Part shown: in pieces, positions 34,401-45,907 of the stretch | How positions within the stretch are numbered: the stretch's first letter is position 1 | Layout of the letters: every line of letters begins with the position of its first letter | Source: Gambelia wislizenii | Taxonomy: Eukaryota; Chordata; Lepidosauria; Squamata; Crotaphytidae | NCBI GenBank assembly: GCA_030847615.1 | Contig: JAUMIR010000005.1 | Location: forward strand, 60,787,001 to 60,851,000 | Direction of reading: 5' to 3' | Length of the DNA stretch: 64,000 nucleotides | Position numbers and translations under genes: made by a program | The notes under the pieces: generated by a model | Database searches by the model: none | The model's input: the letters and a program-made list of their open reading frames with translations, nothing else | What the model was told of the DNA's origin: nothing

Positions 34401-35098
34401 TGTGGGGATGATGGTGTTCATCCTGTGGTGCAGGCTGGTAGAGAACTTCCATTTTCTTCAGGTTGACTTCCAGCCCAAACAGCTCTGCAGCTGTTGCGAA
34501 GCAGGATGTTAGGCGCTGCAGAGCTGTTTCTGTGTGGGCAACAAGGGCAGCATCATCAGCGAAGAGCAGCTCACGGACTAGATAGTTTAGAGTCTTAGTT
34601 TAGAGTCTTAGCACAAAAATCAATGTGTATAGAGCCATTGTACTGTCTATTCTCCTTTATGGGTCTGAAACATGGGTCACCTATCGCCACCACTTATGAC
34701 TCCTTGAATGCTTCCATCAGTGCTGTTTACACACAATCCTAAATATACACTGGACTGACTATGTGACAAATGTTGCTGTCCTTGAGCAAGCAGGGATCAC
34801 CAGCATTGAGGCCATGATATTGAGAACACAGCTGCACTGGGCAGGGCATGTTTCTAGGATGGAGGACCATCACCTCCCCAAAATAGTTCTCTACAGTGAA
34901 CTCGCCATGGGTCAGCATAAGAGGGGTGCTCCAAAAAAGTAATACACAGACTCCCTGAAACAACACCTCAGGCTCGGCCAAATTGATCACCAACAATGGT
35001 CCGCCCTAGCTTCAGATCGGGAGGCATGGAGACGCACTATCCACAATGCTGCAGGCTTATTTGAGAACTCATGCCGAACAAGTCTTGAAGAGAAATGA
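34401..35098. mobile_element. Cys/His-tailed LINE, copy 4, with inverted 5' part
   Basis: 34401-34605 is the RT segment on the minus strand (reads through the FADDAALVAH box). From 34606 the element continues on the plus strand with the later segment (CLYSILLYGSETWVTY-like, EAMILRTQLHWAGHVSRMED). Compared with copy 1, about 170 bp between the two parts are missing and the first part is flipped, with a small direct repeat of TAGTTTAGAGTCT at the joint. This is the outcome expected from twin priming during insertion. The 3' end stops at GAAATGACAAT, before the Cys/His motif. It lies inside the older L1. Stops and changes make it inactive. Confidence 0.85.
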
Positions 35099-35236
35099 CA
35101 ATGGGGGGGGGGTGAGAGCCTTGCAATGGGGGGTGATGGGGGACCGAGCCTGGCAATTCGGAGGGTGAGCCTGGCAATGGAGGGGCAAGAGCCTGGCAAC
35201 AGGGGGTGATGGGGGGGCGAGCCTGGCAACAGGGGG
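35099..35236. repeat. G-rich minisatellite at the LINE copy 4 end
   Basis: About five degenerate units built on GAGCCTGGCAA followed by GGGGGTGATGGGGG. Sits exactly where the LINE is cut, as does the repeat at 758. Confidence 0.75.
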
Positions 35237-36059
35237 GAGTTTGAAGGTGTATGTTACACCAGGTATAGCTAGTGATATTTGAATTCTGCATTTACTTTCA
35301 CTTTTCTGTACCAGGGATGCCAACTGATTCTTAGTTCATGACCTTCTAATTCTAATGCTCTCATATCATCCAATACTATCCATCATTTTAACCAAGTCAA
35401 GCATGTCACTTAAAACACATAATTTTAAATCCAGAACATCTAATCCTCCTCTTTCCTGGGCATCTGTCAATAATTTCAATTTTTTTCTTGGTTTCTTGCC
35501 CACCCATACAAATTTTGTTCTTTCTTTCTGCCAGTCAAGAAAAATCTTATTTGAAAATATGATTGGTATTGTTTGGACAAGAAGCATTAATTTGGGTAAT
35601 ATATTTATTTTTATGGCTGAAATTTTACCTAATAATGATAATCTAATATCCTTCCATGTATACAAATCTTTCTTAATTTCTTGCCAAACCTCTACATAGT
35701 TATTTTCTAATAGCTGTTGAGTTTTTGTTAAGTTTACCCCTAAGTACCTTTCTTTTTTAACTATTTCAAAACCCATTAATTCTATTATTATTTTCTTGTC
35801 TGATTCTTCTAAATTCTTAGCTAATATTTTTGTCTTGTCAATATTAATTTTGAAACCAGCACAATTACCAAACTCTCTGATTTTTTGTAACAAAGTCCAT
35901 GTCCCATTCTTAATTCTTGGCAAGTTCTTCAATTACTATTCTGAAATTCACTTGGTTTATTTCTGTTTCTGAGACCAGATGCCGTCTTTATTTTTTTCCA
36001 AGGCTTTCCAACACTTCTTCTCCTATTTCATCTTTCCTTCTGTCTTATTCTTTTCTTTG

Positions 36060-37494
36060 ACTATTGCAGCCCTATAACAGAAAGAAGAAAAAAAACAGGG
36101 AAGCAAATAGAAAAAGGAGGGAAGAAGGGAAGGTGTGGGTGCAGAGTATTTCTAACAATTAAGGAAGCTTCCAAAAACACAGTAAGTCAAAAGTAACAAA
36201 AATAAGAAAAAATTAAAAAAATAGGGAAGATTAAAATGCAAAAATATCCCTTCAAGGAAGAATAAGAAATAATAAATTACCCAAATCAAAAATATCCAAA
36301 AGGGGGAAAATGAAGAAAGAAAAAATAAGAATAATACAAAAGTGCGAAAACTGAGAAATTATATATTATTGTACAAAAAAGGAAAAATCAAGAAAAATTT
36401 TAAAAAGCAAAAAAAAAAATCAAAGTAATCAAAAATAACAGAGGGAGAAAAATGAAAAATCAAAATGTTCAAAAGTAACAAAAGTCAGAAAATAATGTAG
36501 GCAAAGCAAAATATAAAATATAAAGAAGAAAAAATCCTTTATTGTTTATATATACTTCACACAGCCAACCAAAGTTTTCCAACTGCTTCTTATTTAAGTT
36601 AAGTTACATCAACCTTAAAGCTCCTCAAATCAAGTCTTCCCTCTTTGCAGTCTCAATGCCACAGCATTTTCAAGGACTTTTCCTTAGCCGTATTCCAACC
36701 AATATGAAGTCCTTTATTTAGACTTTGCAGCAATATAGTCGCAGCACTGAGTTTTCTCTTCCTTTTCTTTTAGATCTTATTTTAAAAGTTAACAGTATCT
36801 TGCAGTACTGCAAGTATTATAACAATGTAGCAGCAACAGCAACAAAGTCTTAAACTCCTTTCCTCTTTGCAGGTCAAGTCAAGGCAATGGGGGGGGGAAC
36901 CCCAAAGGGAAAGAGAGATATGATAAAAGATCTAATACAGTAAAGAAAAAACTACAAAAAATATTCTAACACTAACTTTGCTATAATTTCACTTCAGGGG
37001 GATAACCCACTTCCAAAAACAAAAAGAGAATAAACGTTAACAGCTAGTAATGCTTATCTTGTTTAGGAAGGTCAAAAATTCAGAGGGAAAACATCCAGCA
37101 ATTTAGGGGCATGCGATCCGAGAGTAAATTAGAGTTACCCCTTTCACTTTTCTTTTTTGTTTGGAAAATCTGGCAGCTTGAAGCCTGAATTGGAGAGTTT
37201 AAAGCTCTCCAAAGCCTCTTAAAGGCAGCTGTGATAACCTGGTGCTGCCCGGTGAAGTCGGCTGTTACTCTGCACCTGCTTCTGGTGCTTTACTTTCAGC
37301 AATGTCATCATCCCTTCCTTGTTTTTTCCTGAAGATCCAGGATTCTTAGGGTCCCCTGGGTCCCTGGGACTCACTTATCAGGGCTGGATCACTTCACATG
37401 GCCCGAAAGCTGCCCTTAGGGAAGGTTTTAGAAATGGAGCTCTGTTTCTATCATTTCTTTCCACTCCAACCCAGACTGGAAGTCCCCAATGAAA
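36060..37494 (-). other. A-rich to GC-richer stretch, possible L1 5' UTR
   Basis: 36080-36540 is strongly A-rich with AAAATAACAAAA-like words and no ORF. 37140-37450 is GC-richer. Placed inside the outer bounds of the older L1 by its flanking duplication. No L1 5' UTR motif was recognised directly. Confidence 0.35.
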
Positions 37495-38192
37495 TCTGTG
37501 CACCCTTTCACAATTTATGTGGCATTGTTATGATGCCGTATTGAGTTTATCTAATAAAGTCTAGAGTTTGGGGTGATGGGCTATAGTATACCTATCTGAC
37601 GAGCAGAGATTTGTGTAGCAGAAGGTACTCAGAATGCAGTTCTGAAGGTCATGCAGCAAACTGGCAGAGTAACAAGGTGGGAGAAACTGTGGACACTTTG
37701 TTAATGTTTTAGGGTGATATTTATACTTGATATTCCCCTGAAGGGGTGTTATGAGTGGAATACAATGTCTGCTGGAGTTTCCCATAGTTAGACAATGGAA
37801 GTTGCAGTTGTGCTAATGACTGCTAATGGCTGAAACATTAAGACTGATGGATGTCAGGTAACCTTCTATTCTCTAGGAGGGGTGTGCGGGAAAACCAGTT
37901 TTGCAAAGCAAAGAGTGTCTGGCCACTTTGATTGAATTAGTGAATGACTCACTTCCAGGTACATACAGGAGAATTAGCAATCTCCACCCTAACTACCAGT
38001 CCAAGGGTGGTGCACATAATTGCTAGCCGGGCATATATTTTAGGAATTTGGGATGGCCTCTTCCTTAGGTTTTCTGAGCACACCTTGAGTACTTGCATTT
38101 GGAAGATCCTGGTCTACTGCCAACCACATGGAAGGCCAATAAATAAGCCAATTTATGAATTATTGAAAGGGGGTATATCAGGGTAGGTAACA

Positions 38193-38748
38193 ACATTATC
38201 AGTGGTGCTTAAGAAATGTAATAAGCAGCGGTGAAGTGTGGATTAAGAAGGGCAGCTAACTCTGAAATGGTGAGGGGATATTCCCCTCCGCTCACTCCAT
38301 GAGGTGCCCATGGTCATAAGTTTAAATAGCAAATGCATTCGATGCAATTTGAGGAATCAGTTGTGAGTTCCTTGTCATTAATAACTTGAAAGAAGGATTG
38401 TAGTTATCAGGTATATGTCAAATAAGTAAATGCACAGAAAAGTCATAATAGATTAGTGGAAGAGTACATGAGGACAGTTCCATTTTACATGTGGAAAATT
38501 TTAGCTGCAGTCCCTGGCATCTCCAGGTATGGCTTGGGTCACAATTTGAACTCCAGCTGTCTCCCCTCCTCTTTGAACACTGTCTTTTATGCATCCTGGC
38601 AGCCTTCTTTTCCCCACAAGTCACCAATCAGAGTTAAGGAGTCCAGCATTCTAAGCCAGCCACACACACACTGTCCATCCCCCAGCAGTCAGCTCTCATA
38701 GAATGTCATCCACTGCTCAGTCAGTGGAGCACAATTTGAATCCTCTCT
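38193..38748. other. No assignable feature
   Basis: No primer-binding site next to LTR A and no gag-like ORF. The ORF 38456-38701 is without motif. Confidence 0.4.
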
Positions 38749-38777
38749 ACTCTTACAAATAGTCAAGCTAAAACCAG

Positions 38778-39197
38778 CAGGGCACATTTCTAGGATGGCG
38801 GACCATCGCCTCCCAAAAATAGTACTCTACAGTGAACTCGCCACAGGTCAGCGTAAGAGGGGCACTCCAAAAAAGCAATACAAGGACTCCGTGGAACAAC
38901 ATCTCAGACTCAGCCAAATGGATCACCAACAATGGTCTGCCATGGCCTCACATCAGGAGGCATGGAGACACACTATCCACAATGCTGCAGCCTTATTTGA
39001 GAATTCACGCCCAACAAGTCTTGAAGAGAAACGACAACGCAGAAAGAATCACAACCCGGAAACATCACCCAAGGAGACCTTCTGCTGTGTTTTCTGCAAC
39101 CGGACTTGTTTATCTCAGATTGGCCATTTAGTCTTCAGAGCACTTGCAGAAAGTGCAGGATGAGTCCTTCCTGAATCTTCGTTTGCGAAGAAAAGCC

Positions 39198-39235
<38 letters not shown>
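38778..39235 (+). mobile_element. Cys/His-tailed LINE, copy 5, with 29-bp target duplication
   Basis: 5'-truncated insertion starting in the segment before SRMED and reading MADHRLPKIVLYSELATGQR, then the Cys/His motif CVFCNRTCLSQIG. It ends with the tail GAAGAAAAGCCAGAG and (GA)n to 39235. The 29-bp stretches at 38749-38777 and 39236-39264 are the same except for one base, an excellent target-site duplication, so both true ends are known. A small deletion near 39123 shifts the frame and destroys the last His/Cys of the motif. The 3' GA repeat is part of the element, as in the other copies. Confidence 0.92.
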
Positions 39236-39238
<3 letters not shown>

Positions 39239-39264
39239 CTTACAAATACTCAAGCTAAAACCAG

Positions 39265-39984
39265 CCTAATGACCATACTTTGGCTGTAAAAACACAGTGA
39301 CAGCTAAAACAGCCATTCTTCCCAAACATAAGCCTTATTCCAATTAGCTTTTCCCCCTGTGGTTGTTTCACCCTATCATGGTCTGCTTCCCACAATTAAA
39401 ATGCACCCATACAGACATCAGAATATAATCTCCCACATGCCAGGGGTGCTTCTTCATAATTCACGACCAGGCTATAGCTATGTAGTGCCTGGCTTGTCTC
39501 CAGTCTTCTGGGCAGTTTGTTTAGTCTCTAAGCAGTATGTATGTGTATAGGTACTTACATATATTCATATGAAAGTGATGGTGGGGTGCATGAAACCTGT
39601 TTGGAAGCATCTCCTTGTCCAGCTTATGTTGTTAGATAGCCCATGGTGGCAGCTTCCAGAGCTTGGAATTGTGACCTTTTTGAGCGGGATGTAACTCATT
39701 CTGGCTAGGGACCCTGGGGGTTGTAATACAAAAAAGTAACTTTTCTAAGCTCTGGTGTCTCCTGGCTAGCTGCTGAGAATGCAACTTTCAGCAGCCAGCC
39801 AAGCTGAAGTCTCATGCTTACAGCTGGCATTGCCAAAAGGAGGGTGGGGGAGGATCCATTGACAGGCAGAGATTAGTTTGGTCTCAGTGTTCTTCAACTT
39901 CCATGGACTGTTCCTCCTCCCTTGCCAGGAATCTTTCTTCTTTTGCCAGTAACAGCCTCTTCTGCCCAGGCCCAGAGACCTGGT
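39265..39984. other. Unassigned; old MITE half near 39656
   Basis: 39656-39760 shows CCAGAGCTTGGAATTGTGAC and AAAAGTAACTTTTCTAAGCT, weak inverted halves of the MITE family described at 5660. Confidence 0.45.
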
Positions 39985-40033
39985 ACAAAATGGGACAAAA
40001 TGGGACAGCTACTGGTACAAAATGGGACAGCTC
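39985..40033 (+). repeat. Short tandem duplication, GGTACAAAATGGGACA
   Basis: ACAAAATGGGACA occurs three times in 50 bp, with GCTACTGG between the second and third. Confidence 0.8.
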
Positions 40034-40681
40034 TGTGCTCTTAGACTGCTCTATGGATTATGACAAGACATGGAGAATTATAGTATTTGTTCCTTCACCA
40101 AATGGAAATAGCCCCTTACATAGCTATTAATATTCTCATTGTTTTGTGCTACCAGTGCCTGTACCACTTTGCACCCCATTTTATAAGGCAAACATGGCTG
40201 TTCTGGATACCACATTAGCGATTTACTTCTGCATTGTTTACTTCTTTATCTGAATAGCAGGGTTAGATTTTTAGGCACATGGCATAAGTGTCTCCACTCT
40301 TCCATTTGTTTTGTTTTGTTTTTTGAGGCAGATGTTGCAAATTATCTGCAGAAATCTTGAAGATGAGCAAAAACATACTTTCTGGTTTTGATGTGGAGTC
40401 AGTCACCCAGGCGTTGAAACTAATATGATTCAGCAAAGGGTCTGAAGTGACTTGAAATGCTTTTCTGATGCCACTGGCCTATTTCTTGGCATGCAGCATT
40501 ACCACACATCTTATTAGCTTCCCAGAAATCTGTGAAATGTTGAGCTCAGATTATTTCTTTCAGCCACAGAAAAGGCTAGGCAAGTTAACCCTTTCTATGA
40601 AAACACCAAGGCAAATATAATGCTGTCCATATATATCCTATGGTAGGGTCAGTCAACAAGACCTACCCACCAGTGACACAG
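40034..40681. other. No assignable feature
   Basis: Plain sequence up to the L1 target duplication. Confidence 0.4.
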
Positions 40682-40702
40682 CTAAAGATTAGAAGTGGAT
40701 TT

Positions 40703-43700
40703 TTTTTTTGAATAATTTTTATTTAATCTTTTCAGCAAAAACACTTTAAAACTCAATCGTCGACTTTAACAATCAACAATCCTTTCATACTTTACAAGCA
40801 ATCATACCTTTTAAACATTTACACCTAGCTATCATTGCATACTTTTACCTTACATTTCATACTTTTAAACAATCGTACAATTATAGACATATACGCACTG
40901 ATTCTTAAAGAAAAAAACATTGCATCCTCTTCCTTTTTCCTTCCTTTCTTAGTTCATTCATACTTCGTTACTTCCTTCTCTCTTCATAATCCATCTCGCT
41001 TGATTCAAGCTCTCCTTCCCCCTTTTTCTTCTGTTATCTCCATTCTCTGCCTTCTTATTTTCGGCCTTTATCTCTTTCTTTCTATCTAGTAGCTTTTAAT
41101 GGTGTTTATAGTTTATATGGAGAGTTCAACTAAACATATTCTATTTTTATTCTTGCTTCTTTTCCCCACTTATCCTCCCATAGTGGATTCAAAATTTCTC
41201 ATATCTCCAATTCTTTTAAATTTCTATTTTCCTCTACAAGCACCGTCAATTTTTCCATCTCATAAATATCATAAAGTTTCAATAGCCATTCCTCACTTGG
41301 AGGTATTTCTTGTTTTTTCCAATATCTAGCAAATATTATTCTCGCTGCTGCCATTACGTACATTAACAATCTCCAGTATTTCTTTTGTATTCGCGACTCA
41401 ATCTTTTCAAACATATTTAGGAGGTAAATCTCTGGAGCTAAGGGATAGTCTATTTCTAATATATTTGTAATTATTTTATGGATATTTTTCCAATATTTTG
41501 TTGCCTTTTCACAAGTCCACCAAATATGGTAGTACGTACCAACCGTTTTTTGGCATTTCCAGCATATATTTGATGTGTCTTTGTAGATCTTCGCTAACCT
41601 TTCAGGTGTTAAATACCACCTGGTCATCATTTTATACACATTTTCTCTAATCATACTACACCTAGTGAAAAGTATATTTTTTCCCCATAATCTTTCCCAC
41701 TGTTCTAATGTTATTTCATGGCCAATATTTCTTGCCCATGCTATCATAGAAGGTTTTATTACTTCTTGTTCTTGATTTAATTTCAATATTAATCTGTATA
41801 TTCTCGATAGGGTCTTTTTCTTGCCTTCTTGAATTATCTTATCGAATTCCGTGTTGCTCTCCTCTATACCCTCTAACTTTTGGTCAATTTTAAATTTTTC
41901 TGTTAATTGTCTATATAGAAGCCAATGGCAATCAGTATTTCCCTGTCTTAGTTCTTCCTGTGTTTTCATTACCCATTTGTTTCCTTCTCTTTTAATTAAA
42001 TCCTTATAAGATAGCCATTTCCCTTTGTGTATGTCTTCTTTCTTATAATATGCTTCGTGATTCGAAAACCACAAAGGTACTTTTAAATATAATTTCTTTT
42101 TATATTTTAACCAGGTGTTTAATAAAGCTTTTCTCACATAATGATGTTTAAATTCAGCGTGGATAGTTGCTTTATTATGCCATAAATAGGCATGCCATCC
42201 ATATCTAGCATTGAATCCCTCTAAAGTTAATAATCTCTTATTTTCGAGTGTTATCCATTCCTTTATCCACGAGAGCACACTTGCTTGATAATACAGTTGT
42301 AGGTCCGGTAAGTCCAGGCCCCCTCTCTCCTTTTTGTCAGTTAGTATCTTATATTTGACCCTGGGTTTTTTTCCTTGCCAGATAAACCTTGTTGTCTCTT
42401 TCTTCCATGTTTTAAAGATTTTATCGTTGGTTATTATTGGGATACACGTAAAAAGGTAAATCATTCTCGGAAGTATATTCATCTTAAATGTTGCGATTCT
42501 TCCCATCAATGATAGCTCTAGTTTCTCCCATTTCATCATGTCTTCTTTTATTTTATTCCAAATGTTTATATAATTATTTTCAAACAGTTCTGTATTCTTT
42601 TTAGAGATTATTATACCTAAATATTTAGTCTTCTTATGAATCTTAAATCCTGTAGTCTCTTCTAATTTTTGTTCTTCCTGTTTTACAATATTCTTGGTAA
42701 TCATCACTGACTTTTCTTTGTTTATCTTTAAACCTGCCCATTTACCAAATTCTTCTACTGTTTCCATAAGCCTTTCAATGCTATCTTTTGGATTTTCTAG
42801 TATAAAAACTAAATCGTCTGCAAAGGCCTTGTATTTATATTCTTGCCCTTGATACTTCCAACCTCTTATTTGCGGATCCAATCTTATTTTCCTAGTCAAT
42901 ACCTCCATTACTGTAATAAAAAGTAATGGGGATAATGGGCAACCTTGGCGGGTCCCTCTTTCTATCTTACAAGGCTTTGATTTTTCCCCATTAACTATTA
43001 TTTGGGCCTCCTGTTTGTTGTATATTTTACTTATCCAGTCAATATAATTTTCTCCTATATTCATTTTTCTTAAAACCCTCAGCATAAATTCCCAACTTAA
43101 ATTATCAAAAGCCTTCTCGGCGTCTGCGAAAATCAATAATAGCTCTTTCTCACTGTGTTTGTCGTAATACTCAATAAGGTCAATAAGGACTCTCGTATTA
43201 TCTTTTGTTTGTCTCCCCGGGAGGAATCCACTCTGGTCCTCATAGATCCAGTCTCTTAAAATTTTCTTCAATCTTCCTGCCAAAATATTGGTGAAAATTT
43301 TGTAATCAATATTTAGTAAAGAGATTGGTCTATAATTTGATGTTAGTGTTGGATCTTTATCTGGTTTTGGTATCAGGACTATGTCCGCTTTTCTCCACGT
43401 GTCTGGACAATTACCTTTATTTATTTCATTAAAAAGTTTGTGTAAGGGATCTAATAATTCTTCTTCGAAAGTTTTATAGTATAAGGTTGAGAAACCGTCT
43501 GGGCCAGGAGCTTTTCCCGTCTTCATTTGTTTTATTGCTTCTCTTATTTCTAACTTCGAAATTTGCTTATTTAGTTTGATCTTTTGTTCTTCTGTAATCT
43601 GGGGTATATTCCCCTTATCCAAATATTTTTCCATTTCCTCATACTGATCTTTAGTTAGCTTTGCTTTACTATATAAATTAGAATAATATTCTTGAAATAT

Positions 43701-45907
43701 TCTAATTATATCTTTTTGTTTCGTATATTTCCCATCATTTGCTCTAATTTCTAGTATCACTTTCTTCTCTCTCTCCTTTCTTAACTTATAAGCTAGCCAT
43801 TTACTAGGCCTATTTGCTTGCTCAAAATGTTTTTGTCGAACAAATTTTAATTTGTTCGCCAATTCCGATGTCATATTCATTTCTAACTGTTTTTTCAAGA
43901 TTGTTATCTCTTTTTTAATTTTCTCATCCTTATATCCTTCCTTCAATCTTTTTTCCTTCTCCTTTATCATTTCAATTATTTCTTCTTCTTTTTTCTTCCT
44001 CTGCTTTTTGAACTCAAATTCTTGTTTCATAAAATGGCCTCTTATTACTGCCTTTCCTGCATCCCAGACTGTTTCAATGTTAGTACCTTTATCTAAATTT
44101 TCTTCAAAATAGCGTTTCAGTATTTCCCTTATCTTCACTGTTATTGAGTCTTTTTTCAATAATATGTCCTTGATTTTCCAATTATTATCAACTTTCTTTC
44201 TTGTTCGAATTTCAAGAAATATCGGGTTATGGTCTGACATTGTTCTTTGTTTTATTTCTACCTTACCAATATCTTTCACTAATATTTTGGAGACTATAAA
44301 CATATCAATTCTAGACCACGAATCATGTCGTGTTGAATAATATGTGTAATCTCTTTCTTGCTCATGTTTTAACCTCCAAATATCAGTAAGTGCTAAATGA
44401 TCCATCATTTCTGTTACTTCTTTGGGGAGTTTTCCCTGACTTTTCTTTTTATTCTTTTTATTAGACCTATCCATATCCGTGTTCAAGACCCCATTCCAGT
44501 CTCCTGCCAGAATTATATTATCAACATCACATTTCATCAATTCCAACATCAATTTTTTATAAAATTTGCCTTTATTTTCTAATGGGCCATATAACCCCAC
44601 CATTAGTATCTTTTTATCTAGCAAGTTAACCTCCACACCTATAAAGAAACCTTCATCATCATTAAATATTTCCCTTGAGTCATATTTTTATTTATATAAA
44701 TTGCCACTCCCCTTTTCTTTTTATTGTAATTAGTTGTATATATCTTGCCTAATCTTTCATTTTTCAGTAATCTCCTATCTTGTTCTCTAATATGAGTTTC
44801 TTGTAAGCAAACAATATCTGGTCTCTGTTTCATCAAATAGTGAAATACTAACTGTCTTTTATGGGGACTATTCAGTCCTCTTACATTCCAACTTATAACT
44901 TTCTCCATATCCAATTTGACCTGTTTTTTCTTTTTTTTTCTTTTTCTCTTTCTCACTATATGCTGTCCTCGTCTGATACTTCTAGTTCTCCTGTTCCTTT
45001 TTCCTTCTCTAAGTCCTCAATTTCTCCCTCAACTTCACCTTCATCTTCAGTCTCGATCTCTTCTTCTCCTATTTCACCTCCTGTCCCCTCCCGTTCGATC
45101 TCAGTCTCTTCCTCTCCTTCTTCGCCTCTTATCACCTCTCGTTCTATTATTTCTTGATTTCCTTCTTGTTCAAGTCCTATCTCTTCTTCCTTATTTTCCT
45201 TAACTTTAGCTTTCTTGCTTACTGTTTCCTTTTGCGTATGTTTTCTTGTTTTCTCCCCCTCATTTCTCTCTTTATCTTCTACTAAATTTAATTGTTCCTC
45301 CCCTAATTTTTCTGTTTTCTTTGTCACTTTATTTTCATTTCTTCTTTGAATAGTCTCTCTATCGCTTAATTGATTTTCTTGTATCCTCGATAGGAAGTTT
45401 TTTGCTTTATTTATCGTATTGATCATGTATACTTTGGACTTGTATGTTACCAGGATTCCTTCTACTCTATGCCATTTATATCCTATTTTTCTTTCTCTCA
45501 ATATCCGAGTCAAAAATCCATATTCTTGTCTTTTCTTTAAGACTTGTGTGGGTAAGTCTTTGAAGATTTTTACTTCTTGTCCTTCTATCGTCAGAGCTTC
45601 TTTTATACTTTGCCTTATTATTATATCTTTTACTCTCTCCCTAGTGAAGTATATCACAATATCTCGTGGTAGTTTATTTTTTCTTGCTATCCAGGAATCG
45701 ATCCTAAACAGTTTGTCTATCTCAACATCAAGACAGTCCTGATCCCAATTTATAAATTCAGCTAATGCTGGAACTATCCGAGAAGCTAGATCTTCTTCTT
45801 GTATCTCTGATAAACCTCTTATTTTAATACATTTGTTCCTTCTATTTGTCTCTTGCAGTAATTTATAATCTTTTTCTGTTTCTATTTTGCTTTCTAGCAA
45901 TTGAGTT
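40703..45907 (-). mobile_element. Young L1 LINE, 5' truncated, 5.2 kb
   Basis: Inserted on the minus strand. TAAAGATTAGAAGTGGATT is present at both edges (40683-40701 and 45909-45927), an exact target duplication of about 21 bp overall. The minus-strand poly-A tail shows as T-run 40701-40709, with an AATAAA signal at about 40718-40723. A 3' UTR of about 480 bp precedes the ORF2 stop at 41199. ORF2 has one frameshift. ORF1 is present from its RNA-binding part onward; the 5' UTR and ORF1 N-terminus are missing because the insertion stopped at 45907. Exact duplication and long open frames indicate a recent insertion. Confidence 0.95.
41199..44908 (-). pseudogene. L1 ORF2: endonuclease and reverse transcriptase, one frameshift
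   Basis: Encodes the L1 enzyme that nicks DNA and reverse-transcribes L1 RNA at the nick in the nucleus. Likely start is the Met of MEKVISWNVRGLNSPHKR at 44908, 47 bases after the ORF1 stop. Endonuclease (first about 230 residues): PDIVCLQETHI, ILAGDWNGVLNTD, SRIDMFIVS, MSDHNPI. Reverse transcriptase: APGPDGFSTLYYKTF, FADAEKAFDNLSWEF, RGTRQGCPLSPLLF, the catalytic FADDLVFIL (42810-42824 codes FADDL). C-terminal Cys/His knuckle: CWKCQKTVGTYYHIWWTC. The only break found is a one-base indel in the AAATATTT area (44664-44672), within the endonuclease. The downstream frame 41199-44636 is open for 1145 codons. Total length is about 1235 residues, normal for vertebrate L1. Confidence 0.92.

Larger units (their letters stand above)
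33403..37494 (-). mobile_element. Older L1 LINE, interior deleted and split
   Basis: Minus-strand L1. A near-match duplication of 15 bp flanks it: TCTGTGCGCCTTTTC at 33388 and TCTGTGCACCCTTTC at 37495. The C-terminal ORF2 part is at 33982-34395 (WYLTPEKLAKIFKNCSNLCW, then CKGHVGTSFHLWWKC, the Cys/His knuckle). The RT/thumb part is at about 35265-35932 (NIDKTKILAKNLEES, LPKLMLLVQTIPIIFS, RTKFVWVGKKPRKK, ERGGLDVLDLKL). The catalytic FADD box, endonuclease and ORF1 are absent. Sequence 36060-37494, A-rich then more GC-rich, has no ORF and lies where an L1 5' UTR would be, which is an inference. A copy of the Cys/His LINE and a G-rich repeat replace about 220 codons in the middle. Confidence 0.75.
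32928..37562. mobile_element. DNA element inside LTR A, itself split by L1
   Basis: Left end GGACTTCATCACACC; right end reverse complement AGACTTTATTAGATAAAC. AGA on both flanks (32925-32927 and 37563-37565). The inner left part holds GATCTCACCCAGAAGTGCTT and GATCAATTGACAGCTTC, as in the relatives at 24041 and 31409. Without the L1 it would be about 540 bp. No transposase. Confidence 0.65.
32661..38192. mobile_element. Solo LTR A, split by a nested insertion
   Basis: Starts TGTTACCTGA and ends GGGTAGGTAACA, giving TGTTACC/GGTAACA termini. The left piece 32661-32927 (267 bp) and the right piece 37566-38192 (627 bp) add to 894 bp, against 897 bp for solo LTR B at 46638. Shared text includes TTCAGGCTTCAAGCA, AGTAGGAAGTATTGG-like, ATGGAAGGCCA and CAGGGTAGGTAACA. 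No gag or pol sequence is next to it. Flanking 4-5 bp do not match (AATGT left, ACATT right), so its own target duplication is not confirmed. Orientation is not settled. Confidence 0.7.

Noticed and set aside
39195..39235. Independent GA microsatellite
   Set aside because: It is the 3' tail of LINE copy 5, since the target duplication begins right after it.
40835..41089. Plus-strand 84-codon hydrophobic ORF, possible membrane protein
   Set aside because: Lies in the antisense of the L1 3' UTR; pyrimidine-rich DNA produces Phe/Leu/Ser runs by composition.
44861..45203. Plus-strand Ser/Leu-rich ORFs
   Set aside because: Antisense of the Glu/Lys-rich tail of L1 ORF1.
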